Positions 11,292 through 23,424 of a stretch of 64,000 nucleotides of DNA are shown in pieces. Each line of letters opens with the position of its first letter. The first letter of the stretch is position 1. Source of the stretch: Periconia sp. R9002 (taxonomy: Eukaryota; Ascomycota; Dothideomycetes; Pleosporales; Periconiaceae); assembly GCA_023627715.1 (NCBI GenBank), contig JAMAHW010000006.1:620001-684000 (forward strand), read 5' to 3'. A program made the position numbers and the translations under genes. The notes beneath the pieces are model-generated. The model saw only the letters and a program-made list of their open reading frames with translations, did not search any database and had not been told where the DNA came from.

Positions 11292-11971
11292 GTTGAAAGA
11301 GGGCGCTCACTGCGTGTGGCGTGCGGTGTGCGATATGGAGGGAATTGCGGAAGACGGAGGAAAGGGAGTTGTTGACGGAAGGGACAAGTCGAAGGATTTC
11401 CTATAGTTAATCTGAAGAGGGACAGACCACCAGAATGGACAGAAAGAAGGAGAGCCTCCTTCCCTGGCAAAGAGTACTGGAAAAGTGAAGAGACGAGTGG
11501 TAGCCTACACTTTTTGCGACCGCAAGACTGAGCGCTCAGGTTCAGTCTTAGACGCGGTACCCTTCTACTTCTAGAATGGAGACAGATCGGTACACCCGTA
11601 CGGCGGCTCGCATGCGGCTGTAACGCGATGTGGGATGGAAGGTAAGATGGTGGTGACAAGAGCGTGGATGGCTTGTCCGTAGAATCTCTTTGAAGCCATC
11701 GCCAAGAATCTGGGGACTAGCACCGGAGCCGGCGATATTATATTCCGGACCCCCCTGCGCAGCCCTGTCTGCCTGTCACTCAGATCCAATCATTGACCGC
11801 CAATCGAATCTGTGAACAGCGTGTAGCTTAGCTCTCGTTTTCACTTTTGACCTCACCTGCGTCCATTTTTTGTGTGTCCCTCAAAGAAGCTGGAGCTGGC
11901 CATTAATCTTCGGCCAAATCAATTCATTTTAAGGAACACAATGAACCGGTAGCCCTCCAATATCCGCGAAG
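11292..11971. promoter_or_regulatory. divergent promoter region of RAT1 and USO1
   Basis: About 680 bp between the start codons of two divergent housekeeping genes. It contains TATATT-like sequence near 11738 and CT-rich tracts on the USO1 side. No credible coding region. A three-codon upstream frame precedes USO1 (listed separately). Confidence 0.5.
11941..11952 (+). other. three-codon upstream ORF before USO1
   Basis: ATG AAC CGG TAG (Met-Asn-Arg-stop) with A at position -3 (CACAATGA), ending 19 bases before the USO1 start codon. If the transcript begins upstream of it, a scanning ribosome would meet it first. The transcript start is not known. Confidence 0.35.
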
Positions 11972-14900
11972 ATGATGCGAATGCTCGAGGCCCAGGCTCC
12001 GGCCAAACAGACCGCTACAGACACCATAAGCACCCTCAGTGGCCGCCTGGCTAGCGCGACCCTCCTCGAAGATCGTCGAGCTGCCATTCTCGGTTTGCGG
12101 AGTTTTGCAAAAGAATATCCAGCTTCAGTAGCTTCAGGCGCACTCCGTGGGCTGATTGCGTGTTTGACCAAGGACGCCGAGGATGTCGACACCATAAAAG
12201 TAGTCCTGGAGACGTTGCTGGCCCTCTTCAATCCAGACGAAAACAGTGTATGCCCATTCTCCACCCAATATAGGTTAAGAGACAAGCCTACAATGCAGAT
12301 GTTGACTTGAATGGTAGCCAGAAGCATCGGACGAAATCGCACTGTGGCTGGCAGATGAATTCACACAGGTATGTTACCTCCCTGTGATACATTGCTAGTA
12401 CTGAGCTTATGATAGCGTCAAGACAACATAACCATCCTTCTTGACCTGCTCGAAACCCCCGATTTCTACTCGCGCCTCTATTCCCTCCAGCTCATTCGCG
12501 CCATTTATGATGCGCGTCCTGAGAGAACACAAGAGTGCATCCTGACAGCACCCTTGGGTACTCCCCGTCTAGTGGCAACTCTGGACGATCCACGAGATGC
12601 TGTACACACAGAAGGCCTCGTCCTCCTCAACGACCTCTCCCGCTCTTCCACTGAGCTCCAGAAGCTCTTCGTTTTCGAGAATGCATTCGAGAAAGTCTTC
12701 GATATGATCCAAGCCGATGGTTCGCTCACGCAAGGCTCCATCATTGTTCAGGATTGTTTATCACTTCTTGCCAACCTGGTCCGTTTCAACTCCTCGAACC
12801 AGACCACGTTCAGAGAAACCGGAGGGGTCGCTAGATTTGCGCAATTGCTCCCCGGTGGCCCCAAGAAGAAGAAACCAAGGGCAAGCACTGAAGAGGAGGA
12901 TGACTGGGTCAGCCCGCAGGCGGATAAGAACATCTGGGGACTCCTCGCCATATTGCGCATGTTCCTCGTCAAGGGCAGCACTAGCACTCTACCAAACCAG
13001 AATGCGTTCCACAAGCATGGTTTACTCCAACAAGTTTTGAATATGGCTTTCGACCCAACCTCGGCGATCCCGATAAAAGTTGAGGCTTTGAATACCTGCG
13101 CCGATATTATTAGGGGGAATTCGCGTATACAGGAAGGATTTGCGCAACTGCAGGTGCGGCCTATTGTAGCGCCAGCTACTGCGAATGGGACTACGTCTCC
13201 CAACACTGATGCTTCTGTCTACATCATCGACGCCCTCTTGGATTTAGCACTTACTCCAGCTGCTAATGAGCTGTTTGATTTGCGTTTTGCAGCCTGCGAA
13301 TGTATCAAAGCTTACTTTTTCAATCATATCCAGATTCGCACACACTTCCTCAAACGGGCCATAGGCGGGTATGTAGAAGGTGGCGATGAAACTGCTAATG
13401 CTCTCACCACACTCATAACCGGTTCTCAGGGGGCCCAGACAATTGACCCCTACCGGACGTGGTTTGCCGCTACTTTGATATTCCATCTCATCTTCGAGGA
13501 TCTAGAAGCGAAGAATACATTGATGTCTGTTGCTGAAGGTGATGCGGAGAGTGGAGAAGAAGTGGTAACATGCATACAAACGCTGACAGCTAATCTGATC
13601 GGAAGTCTGCAACTGGGCGAAGACGAACGTATATCGATTGCGTACCTCATGGTTTTATCTGCCTGGTTGTTTGAAGATGCTGCCGCGGTAAATGATTTCC
13701 TAGGAGAAGCGAGTAGTCTTCAGAGTCTTGTACAAGCAGTATTGAAACAGGGCGATGACCACATTGTTACTCGGGGTTTATGTGCTGCGCTTTTAGGCAT
13801 CATTTACGAGTTCTCAACTAAAGATTCTCCGGTTCCCCGGCGCGATTTGCAGCCCATCTTGACGTCAACATTGGGTCGAGAGAAGTACCTCAACGCTATT
13901 AGGGAACTTCGCCATCATCCTCTGGTCCGAGATTTCGAGGTCATGCCGCAGACTGGTTTGGGATCGAATCTGCCAGATGTATATTTCGACGAAACGTTCA
14001 TCGATTTTCTCAAAGACAATTTCAGCCGATTATCTCGTGCCATCGACCGGGATCCCGTCATTGAAATCCATCAATCAGACCAAGGGATCGACCGTGACCT
14101 TGTTGATTCGTTACGCGGGCAGCTAGAGGAAAAGAATCAGGCAATTGAAAAACATCAGGCCGAGATCTTGACACTTGATCAGAAACTGAGCCAAGAGCAA
14201 GCAGACCACCGAAGAACCCAAGAATCGTCGCTCAATCAGGTAGCGACTATTAAAAAGGTCAATGAAGACCTTCAACGTAATCATGAAAACGATATGCGCA
14301 GACTGGAACGCGATCATAAACAGTTGACATTAGAACTGGAGAATCGTTACAATCTGCAGCTGGCCGCATTGAATAACAAGCTCCAGCAGGCTTCCAAGGA
14401 TGCCACACTTGCTCTGACAAGTACTAAACAAGAGTACGAAGAAAAGTTACATGATGCCATGGTCTCTCGCGCAGACCTTGAAAGACGACTGAGTACGTCT
14501 GATCGGGCGCGACAAGAGGCATTGGAGACAATCCGAGGACTTGAACAAACTCAGAAGCACACTCGTGAGGAAATTGCAACCATCACACATACTCTGGGTA
14601 AGTTAACCCTGCTCACTATTCAACCGGGTGTATCGCTGATATTTCCTCAGGCAACCTACAAACACACGTCCGGGATAGTGAAGCCCAGATTAAGCATTTA
14701 CAAGATGAGAAGGTGACATTACAGGAAACCATCAACAAGCTGAAGTCGGAGAATCAAGACTTGAAAACCAAAGCCCAAGATCAAACCTGGAAAGTCAAAG
14801 ACGCCGAAGAGAAATTACGAAAAGCAGAAAGCTCGCTTAAGGAAAAGGAAGAAGCAAGAGCCGCAGCCCAGACCGAGCTCGATGATTTGTTTGTAGTATT

Positions 14901-15071
14901 GGGTGATCTGGAGGAGAAGAGAACACGTGACAAAGTAAGGACGACAACAATTGATCAGCTCATGGACACCTGCTAACATGAACCCAGAAACGCCTCAAAG
15001 AACTCGGAGAAGAGATCTCAGATGGTGAAGATGAAGACGATGAAGAGGATGAGGATGAGGATGAGGAATGA
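11972..15071 (+). CDS. USO1: Uso1/p115-type vesicle tethering factor
   Basis: Golgi-associated tether for ER-to-Golgi COPII vesicles, acting with Rab GTPases and SNAREs. Five exons: 11972-12247, 12318-12368, 12416-14597, 14651-14934 and 14988-15071. They join in phase to give 958 residues, close to animal p115. Residues up to about 640 form the armadillo-like globular head; the segment FEDAAAVNDFLGEASSLQSLV is typical of the USO1 head. From about 665 to 930 there is a long heptad-rich coiled coil, and the protein ends in an Asp/Glu tail (last 15 residues nearly all acidic), as in p115. All four introns are about 47-70 bp. ATG codons at 11972, 11975 and 11981 are all in frame; the first is chosen. 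Confidence 0.93.
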
Positions 15072-15483
15072 AGCAGACGAACATGTAAACATTTGAACAA
15101 TTGATACATTTTTTGCCATGCGCAGTAGGTTTTTTTATGCATACCAAGACGCAATCAACATTTTCATGCGATCCGTGCGTCAAATCCCCTACTCGTTCGT
15201 CATTTTATTTTTACGTATTTCTCTGTGTAACGTTACACGCGGTGCTGTGCTTCCCGGTTTGCACGAAAAACGATGGCCCACCCGATTGGCTAAACATTCA
15301 CCTATATAGATTGGCGCATCCGGTATTCATCTTACTTCGTATAGTGCTAACTCTCGATATCAAGTGCTTACTTCCACTTCATCATCATCATCATCATCAT
15401 CATCATCTTCATCTCCCACACCGACCCAAAGGATTAGCCCTGCCAACACTCGTCAATTATTTACTAAGATCAAAGTTTGGAGC
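15072..15483. other. intergenic with TCA microsatellite
   Basis: About 410 bp between USO1 and the hydrolase gene. It holds a TATA-like CTATATAG near 15302 and the trinucleotide repeat listed separately. The frame of the hydrolase stays open upstream to 15364, but contains no ATG there. Confidence 0.5.
15379..15406 (+). repeat. (TCA)n microsatellite, about nine copies
   Basis: Nine or so TCA units followed by imperfect copies (CTTCATC). They lie in the probable 5' leader of the hydrolase gene, about 80 bases before its start codon. Read in the hydrolase frame they would code for poly-serine. Confidence 0.85.
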
Positions 15484-16416
15484 ATGGCGACAGAAGATAT
15501 AACGTCACACCGAAATCCCACTCATAGTGGGACCACATCATCTGTCACCCCCGCTCTGCCAAATCCGAGCTTCACCCTCAACACCGAACATGGCCTCATA
15601 AGTATAACGTCAAGCGCCCCAGTAACTCCCAAACCAACGCTGCTGCTCATCCACGGCAACTCTTCCAGCTCCGAAATCTTTCGTCACATCCTGGACAACG
15701 AGCCTATCTCTTCGCGATGGCACATTTTGACATTTGATCTCCCAGGGCATGGCGCATCCTCCAACGCGCCAAACCCAGAACGCAGCTACACAATGCGTGG
15801 TTATGCCTCGCTCGCACTAACCATTCTAACACACCTTCAGATCCGCAACGTGGTCGCGCTGGGCTGGAGTCTTGGCGGGCATATCGGCATTGAACTGCTT
15901 CACCTCTTACGCTCGCACCCCACTATCCAGATGAAAGGCCTCATGATTACCGGAACCCCTCCTGCGCTCGGGAAAGAACAAACGAACAAAGCATTCAGCT
16001 TCGAGGATGCGCACCTCTCCTTCGCGGCTCGGCGCGACTGGACCCTTGAAGAGGCACAGGATTTTGCGCGCACGAGTGCTGGTGCCCCATTCGAGCCGTG
16101 GATGGAAAAATGCGCGATACGTACCCATGGGCTTGCGCGGTCGATCATGTGGCGAGACTTCGCGGACCGTGAGGCTGGGGGCGTTGATCAGGTGGCTGTC
16201 GTGGAGCAAAACAAGGATGTGTTGGTCGCTGTGGTGAATGGCGCCGATGAACCTTATGTGAACTTGGACTATCTGGATGAGATCAACTGGGGGAATTTGT
16301 GGAAGGGAGAGTGCTTGAGACTGAAAGGATTGAAGCATGCACCATTTTGGGAGGAGCCTGAGACATTCGAGAAGATTTTGATGCAGTTTCTGGAAGACTG
16401 CCTGAAGTCTCTGTAA
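15484..16416 (+). CDS. alpha/beta hydrolase fold protein
   Basis: Single exon, 310 residues from the first in-frame ATG (AGCATGGCG). The fold is shown by LLLIHGNSSSS (about residue 53, oxyanion-hole HG motif), LTFDLPGHGAS, and the nucleophile elbow GWSLGG with Ser129. The final LKHAPFWEEPE block (about 284) supplies the catalytic histidine, and D/E residues before VNGADEPYVNLDYL fit the acid. This is the broad family of esterases, epoxide hydrolases, haloperoxidase-like and lipid hydrolases; the substrate cannot be told from the sequence. No signal peptide is evident. A 40-residue upstream extension with poly-serine is open but lacks an ATG. Confidence 0.88.
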   Translation: MATEDITSHRNPTHSGTTSSVTPALPNPSFTLNTEHGLISITSSAPVTPKPTLLLIHGNSSSSEIFRHILDNEPISSRWHILTFDLPGHGASSNAPNPERSYTMRGYASLALTILTHLQIRNVVALGWSLGGHIGIELLHLLRSHPTIQMKGLMITGTPPALGKEQTNKAFSFEDAHLSFAARRDWTLEEAQDFARTSAGAPFEPWMEKCAIRTHGLARSIMWRDFADREAGGVDQVAVVEQNKDVLVAVVNGADEPYVNLDYLDEINWGNLWKGECLRLKGLKHAPFWEEPETFEKILMQFLEDCLKSL

Positions 16417-16942
16417 TTGAGAGGCATATGTCACGTCCTGCGATGAAAGTGTGGGCAAATTGGGCCTTGAATTTTTTTCCCCAGTTTTTGAAGCGATGAA
16501 TCCGTTGTTGTCGAGTTTGTAGTCACTCGCTTGTATTCAATGTTTCCATCTAGGGAAACGTGCTGTATCTGAGCGTATTGTTTTTTTAGTCATTCGTGAA
16601 TATGAGACACTTTTTGATCCATTTATCAAGTGATAGAGTAAAAAGTGCGAATACTTCGCAAAATATCAAAAGTCTTCACCGAATCAAGAACCAAGTCTTT
16701 CAGATATTGTGTATTCAGGCGCCACATGCACCGCCACTTGGTGGTTTCCGCCCCCACACCTTTCGGACTTGATTTATTACACAGACTGCTCGCCAGCTCA
16801 CAGCATGTACGTCAACCACAACACCAGCATTTTCATCATGTTCAGTCCTGACGACACAATCTCATGTTCTATGGAGAAATTCTATGATTAAATCAGCTGG
16901 GAAATTCGGTTTGGTGGCCCTGATGTCCACTGAATCGCCTCT
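16417..16942. other. intergenic, no feature recognised
   Basis: About 525 bp between two tandem genes. It is moderately AT-rich with short open frames only. I see nothing beyond a probable hydrolase 3' UTR on the left and the promoter of the SAT4-like gene on the right. Confidence 0.45.
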
Positions 16943-18123
16943 ATGACTTCCCCATCCACACCGACTCGGTCATCACCGATAGTCTTGGCGAACACGTTCA
17001 GGGTAGGACCTCTACATTCGCACAATGTCTCCAGATATTAATTCTCTCCACGTTGAACTTTCGTAGATTACTATGTGGACTTTGAGCATCATTTCCACCA
17101 TCTTCTTGGCTTCCCGGTTCGCTGTTCGGGTGTCCGCAAAAGGAAGACTGATGTTCAAAGACTATTCCCTCGTGCTTGCGCTTCCGATGCTATTTATATC
17201 AATTGGACTCCTGCATACCATTTTGGCCACGCTTTATCAAATCGAGAACCCTATGCCCAATAAGGATGATCAACATGAGTCTCGAATGTCAGGGACGACT
17301 CCACGTCTCACTACTGTCATCGAATTGTTATGGATCGTCATTTACTGCGCCAAATTTTGCTGGCTGGCTCAGTTTAAGCTTTATAGACCCCCGTATGCGT
17401 ATGTCAACGCGTATCTTACGAAGTATTATTGGGCGATGGTAACAATCTATGCCTCCTCGCTCCTATTTACAATCATAGTTCCGATTGTGCTTTGCCCCAA
17501 TGCAGGTAATTGGCCGAATGACAATTTGGAATTCCCACGCTAATCTTCAAGAACATTGCCGGTATGTTCGGCAGTCTGGAAATGCCTCATGGGAGACGGC
17601 TGTGACAGCTCTCGATATCGTTACAGATCTACTGGGTCAGTCACCACACAGACTCACACCATGCGAACCACTCAACTAAACCCTATCAGTCATATTGCTC
17701 CCATTATTCCTCATCCGCCTAGCCAAGACTCCCTTCCTTCATGCCCTCATCGATGGCGCCTTCAAAGCCCTCCCCATCTTCAGCATAACAATAGCAGCAA
17801 TTCGTCTTGCTCTCCAATACGACGCCAAGGCCCGTCAAATCAACTACATCACCATTATCTACCTTCTCGTCATCGAAGCCACCATCGCTCTCATCATGGC
17901 AAGCATCACGAGCTACCGGGCCATGCTTGTAGAGTATCTCAAAAAGACGGGCCGCATCCAGAAAGTGAGGTTGTCGAATGAACTGGAGGAAGAGCATCGG
18001 AGTTGGCGCATGACGAGGCTGGATCGAAGTTCGAGAACCACGCAGAGTGATAATGTGGGTTCTTCACTCGCTGAGGTGCCGATGTTGAAACCCGTGTCGC
18101 CTGCGCGGTTATCTCCGCATTGA
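16943..18123 (+). CDS. SAT4/rhodopsin-like integral membrane protein
   Basis: Seven-helix fungal membrane protein of the family annotated as rhodopsin domain-containing (SAT4-like). Exons 16943-17002, 17067-17505, 17552-17635 and 17690-18123 join in phase to give 338 residues. The start ATG (MTSPSTPTRSS) is inferred from splice phase. Hydrophobic helices are clear, for example around ALPMLFISIGLLHTILATLY, LLFTIIVPIVLC, LLPLFLIRLA and IIYLLVIEATIALIMASI. The block WETAVTALDIVTDLLV and the AAIRLALQYD segment are in the usual places for the family. The C-terminal tail (about 60 residues) is hydrophilic, Ser/Arg-rich and cytosolic-looking. No retinal-binding lysine is claimed; most of the family has no known ligand or function, although some relate to CFEM-type GPCR-like proteins. 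Confidence 0.82.
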
Positions 18124-18653
18124 GATGTCACGAACTCTGGGAGATCCTACGCACCCGCAACATATGAATGAAAGCTGTCAGACGCCTCTGCTACTGAGGA
18201 GTATCGATTGCTTCTAGTGGATGCGCGAAGTACCCTGTGAGTCACAGTTACACTAGCAAATTGATACATTAAATAGCATCATGTCAGTGTGCTTATGCTG
18301 ATTACCCGCATTTTTAGAAAGACAAAGTATGCTCGTCAAAGATCTAACATACACCTATCCATTCAATAAATAGCCCAAAGATGGGTGTATTAATGTACTA
18401 TCATATTCTAATTAGCAGTCATTCACCGCACACGTTGTCCCTTGAGAGCAAGCTGTAGAGGCTGAAACATGGGTGATTGTTCACGAAACCAAGAGCTGGT
18501 AATGTGCTGATGTCCACTTGTCTCACTATCTGTATTGTACGTGTACGGATCAACTAAAGATAGCGTTATGGTGTTATAGTTGCTTGAATAGATAGTGCAA
18601 TATCTCAGCATCTTTTTACATGAACAGATCCAAGTAGGCCAAACGTATTTTCC
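18124..18653. other. intergenic between convergent genes
   Basis: About 530 bp, AT-rich, between two convergent stop codons. Nothing beyond probable 3' UTRs is visible. Confidence 0.45.
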
Positions 18654-21366
18654 CTAAGTCGCAACCTCCAAATCATCTTGCCCAACAAAATTAGGATACT
18701 GGTGGTGCAGTGTCTGGCGAACCCTACACCTTTGACAGTCTGCGTCGTCTAGCAGGCCCATCGATTGATCTACTTGATCTTCGAGTTTCCGGCGAACGCT
18801 CTTGGCGAAGGGTCTCTTTTCCCTTTCTTCTATAGGCCAATTCCTATAAAGCATCTTGACACCGCCTGGCTCAAAATGAAATCGGTCTAGGGTCTGAATC
18901 TTCTGACTTAGGTCGTCAAGGACTTTGTCACCACTTCTGGTTATAGACCGGAAAATATCGAACACCTTTGCCAGATCAGGTGGAATTTGAGCGGGACTGG
19001 TCGAGCTAGAGTATTGCGACAATAGATGCCTAGTCACATAGGCAGGAGCGGTTTGATCGTTTTCCTGCCATTCCGATGAAGACTCTTTCACAACGCCCAG
19101 AATCATCCCCCAAAGTACTTCACAAACGCCTAGAAACAATATCCAGTCGAAGCGAAAAACATCATCTCCCTCGATCCAATAACTCGATTGCCGAAGGAGA
19201 TGAGATGCTTGTGGACCGTCATCGTAAAGACGTTGCACTTCGTCATCCCAACTGACCATAGTGCGCAATGAAAGTTCCATGTCCACACTCTCCACATCGA
19301 AGCAATTCCATAGTCGGACGAGTTGGAGCTTCGCTTCCTTGGAGTGGAGTTTGTTATTCAGATCTAGGACGTGTTTGTTGGCTTGCTGGAATAATAATCA
19401 GTCTGTGACATGATAAAATCTGGCTATCGGAGACACTTACTTCGTCTGTGAACGCACGAGAAACCCTTGAGTAGAAGCGATCCGAAAGTATGTCTACGAG
19501 ATTGCATGGATCTCGAAAGAGCCTTGAGGCGTCAAACTTTCTTTTCTTCGCCTTTTTGTTCTGCTCTAATATGAGTGAACGGCCCATAGTCAAGGAGAAC
19601 TTCCGAAAAGCTTCGAAAGGTGATTTAGGCAAATCGCCCACAAAAAGTCGTTGAGGGTCTTGCAAATAGATTGAATACTCCATATCAGGCCATGCTCGGG
19701 CGTTAGGGTCGGACATGCGGAAAGCAGCATAGAGGTGAGCGAGTGCGAATATGTATCCGGTATTATGTTCAACACGCAGTCCGTATCGGTACCAATTGAC
19801 TTCCAAGTTGTACGCCAGTAGGCCAATTTTGATAGGGTTCCTGTCAACAATGCTATCGAAGCTGCAAGAATGGCCGGCTTGGGAGATGAGGTTCTCAGTG
19901 TCCTTAATCGTGTGGTCCACAACGTCGTTTTCCGATTCCCTGTCTACAAAGAAATCGGGAAAGGGGCTCGCACGACTCCGAAACTTTTCGAGTTGTTCCC
20001 GTCGCATGTCCACATTAGCGGACAATTGGTGGTGAAAGTTTTCCAGCTTCTCTTCTCCCAGGATATCTTGTGCATCTAGAAGCAATTGAACACCAAACGT
20101 CAACCAAGTTGGGATTATTTTCCCAGTTTTATACATCTTGGAAAAGCCTCTAGTGATTTCATCGCAAGCAGGATCGTAGCCGCTATGCACGTAATGATGG
20201 TAAAAATTTGTGGCCACCTTCATCGTTCTCCACGTGTCATCGAGAACAGAAGATCCGAGCGGTGCAAAATCGCTTCCTTCGATGATGGGTGTTGATTTAG
20301 AACCTTTCTTCTGCTCCTTCTTGGCCACACTAAGATAATACCTGAGACCAGAGTAGACGGGCCAGAAGCACATGTAGCCATGGAAGCACAACGAGTCGCC
20401 GGTCATAAAGGTCCCCGGATGCACGAACTCCGTTGCCGTTGCAGTATGGGTGTACGGGTGGTACCGCCAGAACAGGAGCGCCGGAAGCGTCCAGACAGGA
20501 AAATTGGCAGCCGGGTACTTCTTCGGCCGCTTCAATTGAAGATCGAATTCACCTTCTGCGAACCGAACAAGGTCCATGGCAATGTTTGTGTATATGGCTG
20601 CATGGAGATAGTCGGCGCGGTAATCGGCGACCTTTTGCCACATCTCCTGTGCAGCATCGCGGATGTCCTGAATATTAACGAGGAAGGAGTGGATGGCAAG
20701 GAAGAAATCGTCCTCGAGCTCGGCCTCACTCTGCTCGATCTCAGCAGGGGTCACAATGGGCAGAGTCTTCTCTTCCTCTACGGCCGAATGCGCAGCATTG
20801 TCTTGTTCGTCCTGGTTATCGTCGTCATCATCGAGTGACAGGTTCCCGAAGGCATTAGTGGATAGGTGGGTATTCGGCTTTCTGTGTTGTTGCTGAGATA
20901 GAGCAGGCTGCACTTGCTCTAGTTTTGGTTCTAGGAGAGCAAGCGAGGTCTTTAAAACAGTAGTAAAATATCTATGCCGCTTATTGCTCTCTTCTACTTC
21001 CACTTCCCCTTCCAAGTCGTGGGCGGAGAAGAAGGAAGTAGCCGACTCTCGTGCGGCGATGACGCGCTTAAACAAGCTGGCGAGGGCACGTGGGACACTT
21101 CGATTGGAGAGGTCATCTGCTATTGCTTTTGCCATGGGCACGAAGTCGCATATAGGGACCTTGTAGGTCGGCTGCTGCGATGCCGAGAGTTTGGCGGCCT
21201 TCCTCTCCTTGCCTTTAAGTCGCGGTGCCGAGACAGGACCCGCGTCCGACGATGATTTGTAGCCATAATGTTTAGACGTTTCTAAGAGCCATCCGGCAAT
21301 GTAGGCGGTTTCCCTTTTGTACTGTTTATAATTATAGTTCTTTGTGGTGTGGTGATCTGAATGCAT
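18654..21366 (-). CDS. DUF6604-like protein
   Basis: Two exons read on the minus strand: 21366-19441, a 55-bp intron (19440-19386), then 19385-18654, giving 885 residues. The N-terminal segment YKQYKRETAYIAGWLLETSKHYGYKS, followed by charged linker and LRFAEGEFDLQLKRP-type sequence, resembles the fungal DUF6604 family, long proteins of unknown function common in Pezizomycotina. An acidic patch (DDDDDNQDEQD, about residue 180) separates the N-terminal domain from the rest. No catalytic motif, transmembrane segment or signal peptide is evident. The two open frames are one gene: the splice phase is exact and the first frame stops soon after the donor. DUF assignment is by memory of the N-terminal pattern and should be confirmed by profile search. 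Confidence 0.8.
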
Positions 21367-23424
21367 AGCGAATCGTTCCAGGAATGCAACCTTTGGTGTG
21401 GAGAGGAGAGGAGTGAAGAATAGGGGCAGGAAAGTATTCGCTGGGTACTTGCTGAATAAAAACTAGGTACTCTATCTAACAGTCTTGGCGCAACATATCC
21501 GATAACAGCCCGAAGTATTAATTAAATGAAGCCTGTGCGCGAGACTTGTACTTAAACAGGCATCGAGCATGCATCGAACACAAATATGGGGTCTTTGGTT
21601 CCGCTTTCTCACCCTTAGATGTATGTAGCTAGCCGTAGGATGGAAAAGCTAGAGGGATGGGGGAGGAATTCTGAGGTATATGCAAAGACGGAGAATCGAT
21701 CTGGTAGATTTAGCAGCACTATTTGGTATGTTCGGATCATCATGTCAGTGATGTGGTTTGGGCAGTACCTCATGAGCACATAGAAATCATTGATACATAT
21801 AGTTGGTGACTACGTCGTTGATCGCTTTGCTTAAATGTACCCATTTTTTCTCGCATCACTCTCTGTGAAAGTATTGGAAGTTCTCCAAGAAAAAAAAAAA
21901 TCCCGCGCAATCCCAATTCGAACAAAAAGGTATCGGGCATGACGCTCTTCTCTACAGGGGTTCGCAAGGGGTAGCACATGGGAGAAAAAGACGAAGGGTT
22001 TACATGCACAACCAATGGCATCAATGTTAGAATTGTACGTTCAAAACAGGAAGTGCGAGAACTTCGTTGCGGTTTTCTTTGCGTTTGCGACTATCGGGGC
22101 GTTAAATAATCAATCAATGTATATTAGGCTGTGAAAAGGTGCTTTGCTTGGACCATGCGAGTGGGTTCAGATCTAACATTTTTTGTCCGTTTTGTATGTA
22201 TTAAAGCTGATGGACTATAGAGTGTGACATCTTTGTTAGAAGTCAGACGATCGGAAGCTTTGACAATATCCCACTGCTCGATCAAATCAAGAGTCAAGAT
22301 GTCGACGACAATTTCACGAAATGCGACTAGTGCGTGAATGAGGCGAATACAATACCATTGCATGTTTTCGATATCTTGGACAACATCGTAAGTCTTTACG
22401 AAATATCCAATTCACAAGCAGAACAAAAGCCGCCATGCTCCCACACCAGTACGTCTCTTCCAAAATCACGATGAAGGTATATGCGCGCACAAGAATGAAT
22501 TTAGCACGAATGACTACTTCCTTTCTACTTAGGAATCTCCTCAACAACTCCTGTTTCACAGCAGACCGCATGCTCCTTGGCCACAACCTCCCCTTTTCGA
22601 ATCTTTGGCCTGTCCATTGGATTTCTCGTAACCATTATGCACAACAACTATGCGGTCTGGAACGTGCTTGTTTGGATAAGGTGCCGTTGCTACTTTCTGT
22701 GGATGGGAAGAGACGATGGATTGGATGGGTAACTTCCATTGACTGGTAATGGGAAGTTGCAGAAGCTCCGGTCGAAGGAGTGGGCAGAAAATGTTGTATG
22801 CAATTGGGAAGGATGGCGATGGAGTACGGTATGATCTTTGATATCTATGAAATTCGTCCTACCATATGCAAGATCTCCGGCACCTGCATTTAAAGTAACA
22901 TGTTATTACCCACCCTCGACTGCCTATCACGAGGTACACGCACAAACAAAATATCTGAGCTATGAAGTCAACCACCTTAAGAACAGTAGTTGAAAGACGA
23001 ACAATCGGTTGAATATTCCTTAATGATTTTTGAATGACGTGAGTTTATCTGAAGGATATATTCGTTGGTCGGTCATCTTTCTATGTCCGTGATGTGCAGC
23101 GATCATTGATGGGTACTCTGCGCACGTTTATATAACCTCGAGTAAAAACATCCGAATCTTTTGTGAAGACTCGCTTCTTCAAGTGCTGCTCACAGAGAAG
23201 CAATCGTCTACAGATAAAGATTACATTCGGTATCACAAGTCCGCACTTATTACAGGCAGTCACTTGGAATCAGATCGATAATATATATGTAGAGTATTGC
23301 GGTGCACCACGCTCGAGAAGGATCAAATGCTAATTTTCAATGATATGTTGCTTTTTGAGGACATGGGACAAATCAACTAGGTATGAGGTAGGTAGGCCCA
23401 AAGCACGGTCATACAGCAACCATA
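21367..23424. other. gene-poor stretch, no convincing gene
   Basis: About 2.05 kb upstream of the DUF6604-like gene. It has several frames of 60-105 codons on both strands that overlap one another and match no family. An 11-base poly-A lies near 21890. A possible spliced frame around 22435-22700 (ATG, intron-like GTATATG...CTACTTAG) was examined but gives no recognisable protein. Confidence 0.4.

Noticed and set aside
15364..15483. N-terminal poly-serine extension as part of the hydrolase
   Set aside because: No ATG in that part of the frame; the ATG at 15484 gives a protein of normal family length.
22435..22749. Small gene, single-exon or spliced (intron-like 22477-22532)
   Set aside because: The continuous frame reads through the intron-like segment and resembles no protein. 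The spliced frames are short and also unrecognised; one looks hydrophobic but has no start in phase.
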